Shown in pieces: positions 25,406-33,792 of a DNA stretch of 58,066 bases (the first letter of the stretch is position 1; each line of letters begins with the position of its first letter). The position numbers and the translations under genes were made by a program. The notes under the pieces are model-generated. The model did not search any database and was not told where the DNA came from. It worked only from the letters and a program-made list of their open reading frames with translations. This DNA comes from an uncultured Hyphomicrobiales bacterium (GTDB taxonomy: Bacteria; Pseudomonadota; Alphaproteobacteria; Rhizobiales; Xanthobacteraceae): assembly GCA_903878085.1 (NCBI GenBank), contig CAIRGJ010000037.1:1-58066 (forward strand). The letters are read 5' to 3'.

Positions 25406-26599
25406 TCAGTTGATGCGGCGCGTCACCTTCATGCGCGAGACGCTGTCTCCGGCAAGGTGGCTCCAAATGAATGAATCGCGCACCAGCTTGTCGGTGTGAT
25501 GATCCATGTAGCGGCCCTCGGCACCACGAATGTCCATATAGAGCTCGGTAACGTCCTGTACGACGTCGGTCGAATAGTTCATCGCCAGACCGGCATTGTA
25601 AGAGTGAATTTTCTGGTCATGCTCCCAGGCGACCCGCATGACGAACGAACGCAGCGCCTCGGTCATCATGAACATCCGGTTCAACTTGAGCTGGACGTGT
25701 TGCTGGGCGAACAGCGCCTGGCCGCCCTGCTGCGCCGTCTTGGCATAGCGTAACGCGCTCTGGCAGCCATCGTCGCAGATGCCAAGCGCGTTGGCGCAAA
25801 GCTCAAGATCGCCGAACAGGTCGCCGCCCGTAGTGTCACCGCCTTCGCCGCCGGTCTTGCTGACGGCGCCGTTCACCCCACCGACGATATTGGCGTGCGG
25901 CACCCGCGCGTTCTCAAAGATCATCTCGCCGTTCTGGTAGAACCGCCAGCCGCTCTTGTTGAACACCTTGCCGATGCGGAAGCCGGGCGTGTCGCTCGGA
26001 ACCAGGAACATGGTGATGCCTTGTTTGAGCGGCACCGTCGGGTCCGTCCGGGCGTCGATAAAGAACAGCTTGCCGATCGGCGCATTGGCGATGAACGCCT
26101 TTTCGCCGTTGAGAATCCATTCATCGCCGTGGCGCTCGGCCTTCAGCTTCAGACCCGGCTTGGAGTCGTCGTCCGGCGGCAGACGATTGTCGGAGCCGGC
26201 GCCCGGCTCCGTGATGCCCTTGCCGAGCACGAACGTGTCGTCGGCAACGAACGGCTTGAGGAAGCGCTCCTTCTGCTCCTCGGTGCAGGCCGCGGAAATC
26301 AGGTGGCTCCATTTCCAGTTTTGGCTGAAGGCCTTCGAGATCGCGCTGTCGGCCTTGGCGAGTTCGGTCATCACCAGCGCCTGGCTGACGAAATCGGTTT
26401 CCAGACCGCCATATTTCTTCGGCACCGCCATGGTGCGGAGGCCGAGCTTGGAGCCCTTTTTTATGATCTCCCAATCGAACGTCTCGCGTGCCGTCGGGAT
26501 CGCATCGCATGCAAGCGAGATCGGGCGGATCTCCTCGTCGGCGAATTTGCGCGCCAGCATCTGCCAGGAGCGTTGTTCGTTGCTGAGTGAAAAGTCCAT
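25406..26599 (-). CDS. acyl-CoA dehydrogenase family protein (first of a pair)
   Basis: 397 residues with the three-domain acyl-CoA dehydrogenase layout: an N-terminal helical domain, a middle beta domain (KGITEPGAGSDN, ILNGEKAFIANA) and a C-terminal helical bundle. In the C-terminal position where most family members have the catalytic base in YEGT, this protein reads SHLAGDS (about 380-386), so the usual Glu is replaced by Ala. The second family member lies 33 bp upstream in the transcript. A heteromeric enzyme or an atypical substrate is possible. FAD enzyme, cytoplasmic. Confidence 0.9.
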   Translation of the reverse strand: MDFSLSNEQRSWQMLARKFADEEIRPISLACDAIPTARETFDWEIIKKGSKLGLRTMAVPKKYGGLETDFVSQALVMTELAKADSAISKAFSQNWKWSHLISAACTEEQKERFLKPFVADDTFVLGKGITEPGAGSDNRLPPDDDSKPGLKLKAERHGDEWILNGEKAFIANAPIGKLFFIDARTDPTVPLKQGITMFLVPSDTPGFRIGKVFNKSGWRFYQNGEMIFENARVPHANIVGGVNGAVSKTGGEGGDTTGGDLFGDLELCANALGICDDGCQSALRYAKTAQQGGQALFAQQHVQLKLNRMFMMTEALRSFVMRVAWEHDQKIHSYNAGLAMNYSTDVVQDVTELYMDIRGAEGRYMDHHTDKLVRDSFIWSHLAGDSVSRMKVTRRIN

Positions 26600-26632
26600 G
26601 AGAGCACCTGATCTCGTGAGTGTTGGTGGCGA

Positions 26633-27874
26633 TCACTCGCCCGCAATCGCCATCGCTTCGTTGGTGGGCCGCCGGTAGCCGGCGATGACCTCGGCGAGGC
26701 GCAGCTTGGCGTCGCTATTGCCGTTGCCACTGTGCTGACACACCCGGGCATCGTGGATATATTTCTGCAACGGCATGTCGCGCATCACGCCCATGGCGCC
26801 GAAGATCTCGGCCGCATCCTTGGTCGCCTTCGCCATCATCTCGGAGGTGAAGATCTGGGCAATCATTTGCAGCGGCAGATCGGGCAGACTGCGGTCGGCA
26901 ACGGCCGCTGGATGGTCCGACGCCCAGGCCGCTTGCCAGATCGTTGCGCGGGCGACCTCAAGCTTGATCGCGACTTCAGCGAGTTTGGTCCCGATCGCTT
27001 GATGTTCGATCAGCGGCCGTCCGCCCTGCACGCGCAAATGTGCGTAATCGACCGCGGCATCGTAGGCCGCACGGCCGACGCCGAGGGCCAGCGCCTGGAA
27101 CAGTGGCACGCCCTCGCCCGGCGCATCGACGCCGGCCAGCAGCTCTGCCGCCTCGTCGCCGAGCAGATTGCCGGCCGGAACCCGGCAATCCTTGAAAGTT
27201 ACATCGCCGCTTGAGCCATGCTGCCAAGGCTTTTCGTGTGCGCTCACGCTGAGGCCCGGCGCATCCGCCGGCACCAGCAGCACCTTGACGCTGGACTGTC
27301 CCGGGACCTTCACCAGTACGGCAAAAAGCGCGGCGATCGGTGCATTGACGACATAGTCTTTCACACCGTTGATAACCCATTCGCCATTGGCGGCTTTCAC
27401 CGCTGTCGTTTTAACGACAGCCTCAGTCGTTACAGGACGGTGATAATTGACGCCGAGCCTTGTATCGGTTTCGACCTCATGGCCTGCGAAGGCGAGATGA
27501 AAGCGATCGTCAGCGGCGAACTTCGGCAGGAAGCGCTCGCGCTGGGCGTCGGTCATGGCGCGGTCGAACAAGAGATGGCCGAGCCATGAGGTCGTCATCA
27601 GCGTCGCGGCGATGTCGGCGTCGCCGGCCGCCAGTTCTTCGGTGACGATGCAACAGGTCAGGTGATCCGAGCCGGCGCCGCCGCGGTCCTCCGACAACGC
27701 CAAAGTGCGCAATCCCATCTGCGATGCCTGGTCGAGCAGTTGCATCGGCAGGCGCCGGTCGCAGACATCGAGCCGTTCCGCCTTGAGCGCAACCGGCTTG
27801 ATTTCCCGCGTGACAAAGTCGCGAACCGTGTCGCGAATTTCCAACTGCTCGGCGCTAAGATGAAGATTGTACAT
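26633..27874 (-). CDS. acyl-CoA dehydrogenase family protein (second of a pair)
   Basis: 413 residues. The N-terminus LSAEQLEIRDTVRDFVTREI is typical of the family, and the middle domain has EWVINGVKDYVVNAP. The C-terminal helix IFGAMGVMRDMPLQKYIHDA aligns with the usual G-G-x-G-Y segment. The following YEGT box is replaced by QHSGNGN (about 380-386), so the common catalytic Glu is absent. It precedes the other acyl-CoA dehydrogenase gene in the same transcript, like the alpha/beta pairs known from steroid or alicyclic acid catabolism. The partner also lacks Glu, so the catalytic base would have to lie elsewhere. Confidence 0.9.
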   Translation of the reverse strand: MYNLHLSAEQLEIRDTVRDFVTREIKPVALKAERLDVCDRRLPMQLLDQASQMGLRTLALSEDRGGAGSDHLTCCIVTEELAAGDADIAATLMTTSWLGHLLFDRAMTDAQRERFLPKFAADDRFHLAFAGHEVETDTRLGVNYHRPVTTEAVVKTTAVKAANGEWVINGVKDYVVNAPIAALFAVLVKVPGQSSVKVLLVPADAPGLSVSAHEKPWQHGSSGDVTFKDCRVPAGNLLGDEAAELLAGVDAPGEGVPLFQALALGVGRAAYDAAVDYAHLRVQGGRPLIEHQAIGTKLAEVAIKLEVARATIWQAAWASDHPAAVADRSLPDLPLQMIAQIFTSEMMAKATKDAAEIFGAMGVMRDMPLQKYIHDARVCQHSGNGNSDAKLRLAEVIAGYRRPTNEAMAIAGE

Positions 27875-27916
27875 GGTTTTGGATGTCCGAGTTTTCGTGG
27901 TCCTGGGTAAGTCCCG

Positions 27917-28975
27917 CTATTGCGTGACGGCCGTTGCGATGGCGTCGCCCATTTCCTGGGTGCTGGCCTTGCCGCCAAGATCGCCGGTCAGGTGCTTGGC
28001 GTCTTCGATAACCTTGCCAACCGCCTTCAGCATGTAGTCGGCAGCCGCCACCGCCTTCGGTTCGTTATGCTTGCGGCCAAGCCAAGCCAGCAGCATCTGC
28101 CCCGACATGATCATGGCGTAAGGATTGGCGATGTTGCGCCCGGCGATGTCCGGTGCCGAACCGTGCGTGGCCTGCGCCATGGCCTGACGCTCGCCGACAC
28201 AAAGCCCCGGAGCAAGGCCTAGGCCGCCGACCAACCCCGCTCCGATGTCGGACAGAATGTCGCCGAACTGATTGGTGGTGACGACGACATCGTATTGCTG
28301 CGGCGCCATCACGAGCTTCATCGAGATCGTATCGATCATCGCTTCTTCGAACGTGATGTCGGGGTAGTCCTTGGCCACCTTGCGGCATTCTTCCGCAAAC
28401 ATGCCGCAAGCCAGCCGGTAGACCGGCTCCTTGTGCGCGGCGGTGACTTTCTTGCGCTCGCGGGTGCGCGCGATCTCGAAGGCCTCGCGCGCGACGCGGT
28501 TGGAGCCTTTCCGCGTGATCACCCGCATGCCGACGGTGATGTCGTCATTCGGCCGAAATTCCGCGGAGCCCGCCACCACCGTCTCCGAATACAACATGCC
28601 TTCGGTGAGTTCGCGCACGAAGACGATATCGACGTTCTTGTGGATCGACTTCAGATTGGCAAAGGAGCGCGACGGTCTGGCGGCCGCAAACAGTTCATAT
28701 TTTTTCCGGATCGGCGGCATCACCCAGGTCGGGTCGTTGCGCGGATAATTCGCGTGGCCGATCGGGCCCAAAACCCAGCCGTCGAGCTTGTGCAAGGCCT
28801 GCTCGGTCACCGCCGGCAGCGTATCGCCGTGCTCTTCGTGCCCGGCCTTTCCGATCGGCAGCGGCTGCCAATCGATGCTCAGTCCCGAGCGCGACGCTGC
28901 CGCTTTCATCACCTTGACGCATTCGGGCACGACTTCGCGCCCGATGTCGTCACCCAGCAAAATCCCGATTTTCAA
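27917..28975 (-). CDS. isocitrate/isopropylmalate dehydrogenase family protein (tartrate-dehydrogenase-like)
   Basis: 352 residues. The N-terminal GILLGDDIGREVV and the metal- and substrate-binding signature NQFGDILSDIGAGLVGGLGL (about 234-253) define the beta-decarboxylating dehydrogenase family; ATHGSAPDIAG binds NAD. Members oxidise and decarboxylate isopropylmalate, tartrate/D-malate or isocitrate. The context, a catabolic cluster with no leuC or leuD, argues against leucine synthesis. The start codon faces an IclR gene across a 135-bp divergent promoter region that holds a palindromic operator. Confidence 0.88.
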   Translation of the reverse strand: MKIGILLGDDIGREVVPECVKVMKAAASRSGLSIDWQPLPIGKAGHEEHGDTLPAVTEQALHKLDGWVLGPIGHANYPRNDPTWVMPPIRKKYELFAAARPSRSFANLKSIHKNVDIVFVRELTEGMLYSETVVAGSAEFRPNDDITVGMRVITRKGSNRVAREAFEIARTRERKKVTAAHKEPVYRLACGMFAEECRKVAKDYPDITFEEAMIDTISMKLVMAPQQYDVVVTTNQFGDILSDIGAGLVGGLGLAPGLCVGERQAMAQATHGSAPDIAGRNIANPYAMIMSGQMLLAWLGRKHNEPKAVAAADYMLKAVGKVIEDAKHLTGDLGGKASTQEMGDAIATAVTQ

Positions 28976-28998
28976 GGGCCGCTCCCTGCCGAAAGTAT

Positions 28999-29015
28999 GT
29001 TCCGTTAATCGGAAC
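28999..29015. promoter_or_regulatory. palindromic operator candidate for the IclR regulator
   Basis: GTTCCG-TTAAT-CGGAAC is a perfect inverted repeat (6-bp arms) midway between the divergent dehydrogenase and iclR-type genes. Its shape matches the palindromes bound by IclR-family proteins (established for several family members). A GTTGTCAAC palindrome lies about 40 bp further on. Confidence 0.55.
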
Positions 29016-29110
29016 AGTATCTTGTTGAACGAAACGGTACCGCCCGGTAACCTGCGTTGTCAACGCAATCGGGCGCGGACCACCGGCCGCAACGCGGCCT
29101 AGGACAGCAG

Positions 29111-29911
29111 ATGGCGGACGATACTGGCACTGTGTCACGGACGCTGGCGCTGCTCGGATGCCTCGCCGAGCGCGATCAATGGGGCGTCAGCGCGCTGTCG
29201 CAGCGGCTCAATTTGCCGCGCAGCACCGTGCACCGGCTGCTCAATCTCTGCCGCCCCCAGGGTTTCGTCGAAACCGCAGGCGCTGGCACGTACCGGCCGG
29301 GGCTGGCGCTGTTCCGTTTAGCGGGGCGCCTCTCATTCCAGATGCCGCTGCGCCGGATTGTTCTGCCTTTGCTGACGGAGTTCACCCAGCAGTTCGGCGA
29401 GACCTCGCTGTTGACCGTTGTCGACCGCAACGAATTGAAGGTGTTTTTTGCCGCCAAGGCCGAGACCAGCGCACCCATGCGCTACGTCATCGAGACCAAC
29501 AGCCTCGTTCCGCTGGGCTGGGGCGCCTCGGGCCGCGCCATCCTGGCCTATTTGACCGAAGCTGAAATTGCCGAGGTCATCCGCCGCGCCGAGCCGTCGC
29601 CTGTCGATAGCCGGCCGCTGGATGCCAAGGAGCTTCGCAAGTCGCTCGCAGACATTCGCAGCAAGGGTTATGCGATCACTCAGAAACAACGCACGCCGGA
29701 AGGCGTCGGGATTTCCGTGCCGATCTTCGATGCCGCCGGCCAGGTCGTCGCAAACGTCAGCGTCACCGTGCCGGCGTTCCGCTTCCGGCCGAGCGACGAA
29801 CCGGTCTTTGTGCATGCGCTCGCCAAAATAGCAGCCACAGTATCGGAAGCGCTCGGCTCGACCGTCGCCCACCGTCCCGCCGTGAATGCCAAAGGTTTCG
29901 CCAAATTATGA
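29111..29911 (+). CDS. IclR-family transcriptional regulator
   Basis: 266 residues from ATG 29111, preceded by AGGA; a TTG at 29057 would add 18 residues. The N-terminal winged HTH is VSALSQRLNLPRSTVHRLLN. The effector-binding domain contains VPLGWGASGRAILAYL and RTPEGVGISVPIF, diagnostic of IclR. It is divergent from the isopropylmalate-dehydrogenase-like gene and probably controls the minus-strand operon 28975-24323 (inference). Its 3' end overlaps the convergent dehydrogenase gene by 6 bp. Confidence 0.92.
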   Translation: MADDTGTVSRTLALLGCLAERDQWGVSALSQRLNLPRSTVHRLLNLCRPQGFVETAGAGTYRPGLALFRLAGRLSFQMPLRRIVLPLLTEFTQQFGETSLLTVVDRNELKVFFAAKAETSAPMRYVIETNSLVPLGWGASGRAILAYLTEAEIAEVIRRAEPSPVDSRPLDAKELRKSLADIRSKGYAITQKQRTPEGVGISVPIFDAAGQVVANVSVTVPAFRFRPSDEPVFVHALAKIAATVSEALGSTVAHRPAVNAKGFAKL

Positions 29912-30817
29912 TCGGCGTGAGCGCTTGCCCCCCGCCATGCCGTCAAGCACTTCACAGACCGAGGCCGTGTCGGATTGACCGAGACCTTGCGCCATGGCCG
30001 CGTTGTAGACGGGAATGCAGGCGGTAAAAAGCGGCAGCGGGCAGTCGACCGATCGCGCCATGTCGCCAATGACCTGCATGTCCTTTTGCCAGACTTCGAC
30101 CTTCATCGTCGGCGGCACATACTTGCGGTCGACCATGAACTTGCCGCGCAACTTGAACACGCCGGTTCCGACCACAGGGCTTGCCGCGAACAAATCCCAC
30201 ACTTGCTGCGGGTCGAGCCCCATCGTGCGCGCGAAGGTCATCGTTTCGCCGACCGCGACGTTATAGATCGCGACCAAATGGTTGGCGACGAACTTCATCT
30301 TGCTGCCATGGCCGAACACGCCGACATAAGGCGCGTTACGGGTGAACACCTCGAAGATGCCGCGCACGCTTTTGCAGGCGGCGGCGTTGCCGCTGACGAA
30401 AATCGTCCAAGACCCTTCCTTCATGCGCCGCGCCGTTCCGCTAATCGGACAGTCGAGCAGCGTAGCGCCGACTTTTTCCAATTGGCGCAATGCACGCTCC
30501 TTGTCGCGGATCGGCAGCGTGCTCGTCTCGATCACGACCAAATGCGTCTTGGCCTTGCGTTTCGCCCCAAATTCCACGGCAATCTCTTGGGCAACATCAT
30601 CCAGCGCCGCCACCGACGGCAAAGATGTGATGACGACATCGACGCCGCTCGCAACTTTGGCGCATGATGAAAGTGCGCGCCCGCCGGCTTTTTTGAGCCG
30701 CTGCCGCGCGGCCGGATGCACATCGAAGCCGGAAACACGATAGCCGGCGGCGATCAAGGCTTCCGCCATCGCGCCGCCCATAATGCCGAGACCGATAATT
30801 CCGATGTGCGGTTTCAT
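29906..30817 (-). CDS. NAD(P)-dependent beta-hydroxyacid dehydrogenase (HIBADH family)
   Basis: 303 residues. The Rossmann start is IGIIGLGIMGGAMAEAL (5-21), the substrate-binding motif is DCPISGTARRMKEGSW, and the catalytic Lys-Asn pair is K175 and N179 in GSKMKFVANHL. This fits 3-hydroxyisobutyrate, tartronate semialdehyde and 2-(hydroxymethyl)glutarate dehydrogenases; the exact substrate is open. It is convergent with the iclR gene (6-bp overlap) and divergent from the dapA-like gene, with 175 bp between. Confidence 0.9.
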   Translation of the reverse strand: MKPHIGIIGLGIMGGAMAEALIAAGYRVSGFDVHPAARQRLKKAGGRALSSCAKVASGVDVVITSLPSVAALDDVAQEIAVEFGAKRKAKTHLVVIETSTLPIRDKERALRQLEKVGATLLDCPISGTARRMKEGSWTIFVSGNAAACKSVRGIFEVFTRNAPYVGVFGHGSKMKFVANHLVAIYNVAVGETMTFARTMGLDPQQVWDLFAASPVVGTGVFKLRGKFMVDRKYVPPTMKVEVWQKDMQVIGDMARSVDCPLPLFTACIPVYNAAMAQGLGQSDTASVCEVLDGMAGGKRSRRS

Positions 30818-30992
30818 TTACATTCCCTTCGACGCCGAGATGCATCAGTATGCACGAAAGACCATTCGCTTGCTGCAATGCACACGCAGGTGCAGCGTTT
30901 CACTCATCGACGGACATTTGACGAAGGTCAAGATGACCGCTGTTGCCATTAGCCCATGATATGCAACAAATACGCAGCGGAGAATTAGAACC

Positions 30993-31925
30993 ATGCCTCA
31001 ACGCGATCCCATGAAGGCGATTCCTCAAGGGATTGTCGATGTTCCGGTCACACCGTTCACCGCGGACAACGAGATCGATCTCGACACGTTTGCACGTGTT
31101 GTCGAGTTTTTGCTTCGCCATAATGCGTCGTCGCTGTGCGTGAATTTGCATCTTGCGGAATCTCTTAATCTCGCACTCGACGAACGCAAGCTTCTTGCCA
31201 AGACGGCGGTTGAGGTGACGGCCGGACGCGTGCCGGTCATCGTTCACGTCAGCACGCCGGGCACCGACCAGGCTGTGGACCTTGCGCGCCATGCCGAAAA
31301 GGTTGGCGCCGACTGCATCATCGCCATCGCGCCCTATTACTGGAAGCCGTCGCAGGACGCGCTCTATGAGCATTTTGCGGCGATCATATCGGCAACTGCG
31401 CTACCCTTCGTCGCCTATAGCTCGCCGACGTTGATGGACGGCGTCGGGCTGCTACCCGAGACGCTCGTGCGATTGATGGAGCGCTTCCCGCAATTCATCG
31501 GCCTCAAAGAAGCCAGCCACAATTGGGAGAAATATATCGAACTCGGGCGCGCGGCCCGCAAGATCCGTCCGGATTTCGGTCTGTTTGTCGGGACCGAATG
31601 GATGATTCCATGCCTCACCCTTGGCGGCACCGCCTGCATGTCGGTCTTTGGCGGCATTTCACCGCGTTTCGTGCGGTCTTTGTTCGACGCAACGACGAGC
31701 GGCCAGCTCAAGGAGGCGCTCGCACTCCAATATAAATTTTCCGAACTGTATCAGATCGCCAAGGTCGAATATCCCGCGCCGACAAAAGCGATGTGGGAGA
31801 TCATGGGGCGACCGGTCGGCGCGCCAAGGCTGCCGAACCGCCCGCTGACGGCAGCCAGGAAAAACGAAATCAGGCGCACGCTCGAAACGCTCGGACTTTT
31901 CGATACCGAGCCGCACGGCTGGTAA
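30993..31925 (+). CDS. dihydrodipicolinate synthase/N-acetylneuraminate lyase family aldolase
   Basis: 310 residues, with GGAGAA ahead of the ATG. The Schiff-base Lys is K172 in FIGLKEASH, with the family Tyr at Y142 in FVAYSSP. The usual GTTGE loop near residue 50 is replaced by VNLHLAES, so true dihydrodipicolinate synthase activity is unlikely. An aldolase, hydratase-aldolase or dehydratase in sugar-acid or aromatic breakdown fits better. It is followed 27 bp later by a TctC-type binding protein and then an SDR gene on the same strand. Confidence 0.88.
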   Translation: MPQRDPMKAIPQGIVDVPVTPFTADNEIDLDTFARVVEFLLRHNASSLCVNLHLAESLNLALDERKLLAKTAVEVTAGRVPVIVHVSTPGTDQAVDLARHAEKVGADCIIAIAPYYWKPSQDALYEHFAAIISATALPFVAYSSPTLMDGVGLLPETLVRLMERFPQFIGLKEASHNWEKYIELGRAARKIRPDFGLFVGTEWMIPCLTLGGTACMSVFGGISPRFVRSLFDATTSGQLKEALALQYKFSELYQIAKVEYPAPTKAMWEIMGRPVGAPRLPNRPLTAARKNEIRRTLETLGLFDTEPHGW

Positions 31926-31952
31926 TAAAATGAAACGAACAGGGAGGAGACA

Positions 31953-32933
31953 ATGAAAAAACTAATACCAACACTCGTTGCCGCGACCGCGCTATTGGCG
32001 GTGACGGCAGTGCCATCAATGGCGCAGAATTGGCCAACGAAGCAAACGATCCACATGATCGTTCCATTTCCCGCCGGCGGCGGCACCGACGTCGTCGCCC
32101 GCATCGTCGCAAAATATCTCGGCGAGCGTCTGCATCAGACGATCATCGTCGAAAACCGCGGCGGCGCGAATGGCCAGATTGGGCTGATGGCGCTCAAACA
32201 ATCAACGCCGGACGGCTACACCATCGAAGTCACGTCCGATACGCCGATGACGGTCAATCCCTGGATCTACAAGAATATCGGCTACGATGCGCTGCGTGAC
32301 TTCATCCCGGTCATCTCACTGATACGCCTGCCGTCGATGCTGGCGGTCCATCCATCGGTTCCTGTCAAGAACGTCGCGGAATTCATCGCGCTCGCCAAGT
32401 CGAAGCCGGGCGCCATTAATTATGGTTCCGCCGGCGTCGGCAACTTCAGCCACCTAGAGATGGAATTGTTCTCGCAGGCCGCGGGCATAAAGTTGGTGCA
32501 CGTTCCCTACAAGGGGACGGGCCCTTTAGCCGTGGGGATGCTCGGCGGCGAAGTGCATGCCGGATTTAATAACGTCTCGACTTTGTTGCAGCAAACTCAG
32601 GCTGGAAAGCTGAAAGCGCTCGCGGTCGCCGAACCGCAACGCATGCCGGATCTGCCCGATGTACCGACCATCGCCGAAACCATCCCCGGCTTCGACATGG
32701 CGCCATGGGTCGGCCTTATCGTCCCGCTCGGTACGCCGAAGGACATCGTGGACAAGCTTGTGACGGAATCCACCGCCGTCATGAAAGATCCCGCCGTCGT
32801 CAAGCAATTCAAGGAACAGCAGTTGAGTGTGATGCTGCTGGAGCGGGATAAATTCGCGGCCTTAATCAAGAAGGACCGCGACAAATGGGAAAAGGTTATC
32901 AAGAGCGCAGGCATCACGATGGATGGGCAATGA
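31953..32933 (+). CDS. Bug/TctC-family periplasmic solute-binding protein
   Basis: 326 residues, with GGGAGGAG ahead of the ATG. The signal peptide is KKLIPTLVAATALLAVTA, ending SMAQN. The Bug-family signatures IHMIVPFPAGGGTDVVAR and IIVENRGGANGQIG are clear; they form the carboxylate-binding loops. No TctA or TctB membrane subunits are encoded in the window, so it is an orphan receptor of the kind common in Bradyrhizobium and Bordetella. It probably binds a carboxylate metabolised by the neighbouring aldolase and SDR (inference). Confidence 0.92.
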   Translation: MKKLIPTLVAATALLAVTAVPSMAQNWPTKQTIHMIVPFPAGGGTDVVARIVAKYLGERLHQTIIVENRGGANGQIGLMALKQSTPDGYTIEVTSDTPMTVNPWIYKNIGYDALRDFIPVISLIRLPSMLAVHPSVPVKNVAEFIALAKSKPGAINYGSAGVGNFSHLEMELFSQAAGIKLVHVPYKGTGPLAVGMLGGEVHAGFNNVSTLLQQTQAGKLKALAVAEPQRMPDLPDVPTIAETIPGFDMAPWVGLIVPLGTPKDIVDKLVTESTAVMKDPAVVKQFKEQQLSVMLLERDKFAALIKKDRDKWEKVIKSAGITMDGQ

Positions 32934-32961
32934 GTCTTGCGAGGCCTGGACGCAAAACGCG

Positions 32962-33756
32962 ATGAATGAAGCCATGACCGATGATCCCCTCACCTCGTTC
33001 CGGCTCGATGATCGCCTGATCATCGTCACCGGGGCCAGTGAGGGGATTGGGCGCGCCTTCGCCGAAAGTTTTGCCCGCGCCGGTGCCAGCATTGTGCTCG
33101 TGAGCCGGCGGCGTGAAAAGCTTGAGGAGGTCCGCGCCGTCATCACGGACCGGGGCGGCAGCGCCGAAATTGTTCCGGCCGATGTGAGACAGATCGGCCA
33201 GCTTCGCGCGCTCGCGGAGTCCGTTCAGAAGCTCGTGCAACGAGACCACCGCAAACTCGTGCTGGTCAACAATGCGGGTTTCGGTTTCACCAAGCCCGCC
33301 ATGGAAGTCAGCGAACAGGACTGGGAAACACTGTTCGAAACTCACGTCAAAGGCACGTTCTTCTGCTCGCAGCAGATCGGATCGCTGATGATCGAGCGGG
33401 GCTACGGCAAGATTATCAATATGAGCTCCACTTGGTCGGTCACGACCCAAGCGGGAAAGAGCGTCTATTGTGCCGCGAAGGCGGCGGTTTCGCAGCTCAC
33501 CGCGGCGCTGTCGACCGAATGGGCGCCGCTCGGCGTCCGGGTCAACGCCCTTGCTCCGGCCACCACCACGACCGATTCGGCTAACGAGAGGGTGCTTAAA
33601 GACCCGGCGCGCTTCGAACAGATGCGCAGCCGCATCAAGCTTGGCCACTTCGCGAAGCCTTCCGATCTCGTCGGCGCTGCGATCTATCTCGCCAGCGGCG
33701 CTTCCGACTTCGTCACGGGCCAGACGCTATTCGTTGACGGCGGTTTCACGACTTGA
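32962..33756 (+). CDS. short-chain dehydrogenase/reductase
   Basis: 264 residues from ATG 32962. Other possible starts are ATG 32923, which overlaps the preceding gene by 11 bp, and ATG 32974. The cofactor motif is VTGASEGIGRAFAES, then NNAG; the catalytic Tyr-Lys is YCAAK with the Ser in MSSTW. The C-terminal end FVTGQTLFVDGGF is classical. NAD(P)-dependent oxidation or reduction of a hydroxyl or keto group, probably in the same pathway as the upstream aldolase. Confidence 0.9.
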   Translation: MNEAMTDDPLTSFRLDDRLIIVTGASEGIGRAFAESFARAGASIVLVSRRREKLEEVRAVITDRGGSAEIVPADVRQIGQLRALAESVQKLVQRDHRKLVLVNNAGFGFTKPAMEVSEQDWETLFETHVKGTFFCSQQIGSLMIERGYGKIINMSSTWSVTTQAGKSVYCAAKAAVSQLTAALSTEWAPLGVRVNALAPATTTTDSANERVLKDPARFEQMRSRIKLGHFAKPSDLVGAAIYLASGASDFVTGQTLFVDGGFTT

Positions 33757-33792
33757 GCGGTCCCAATCCCCGCGCGCAACGCCGGCCCGAGT

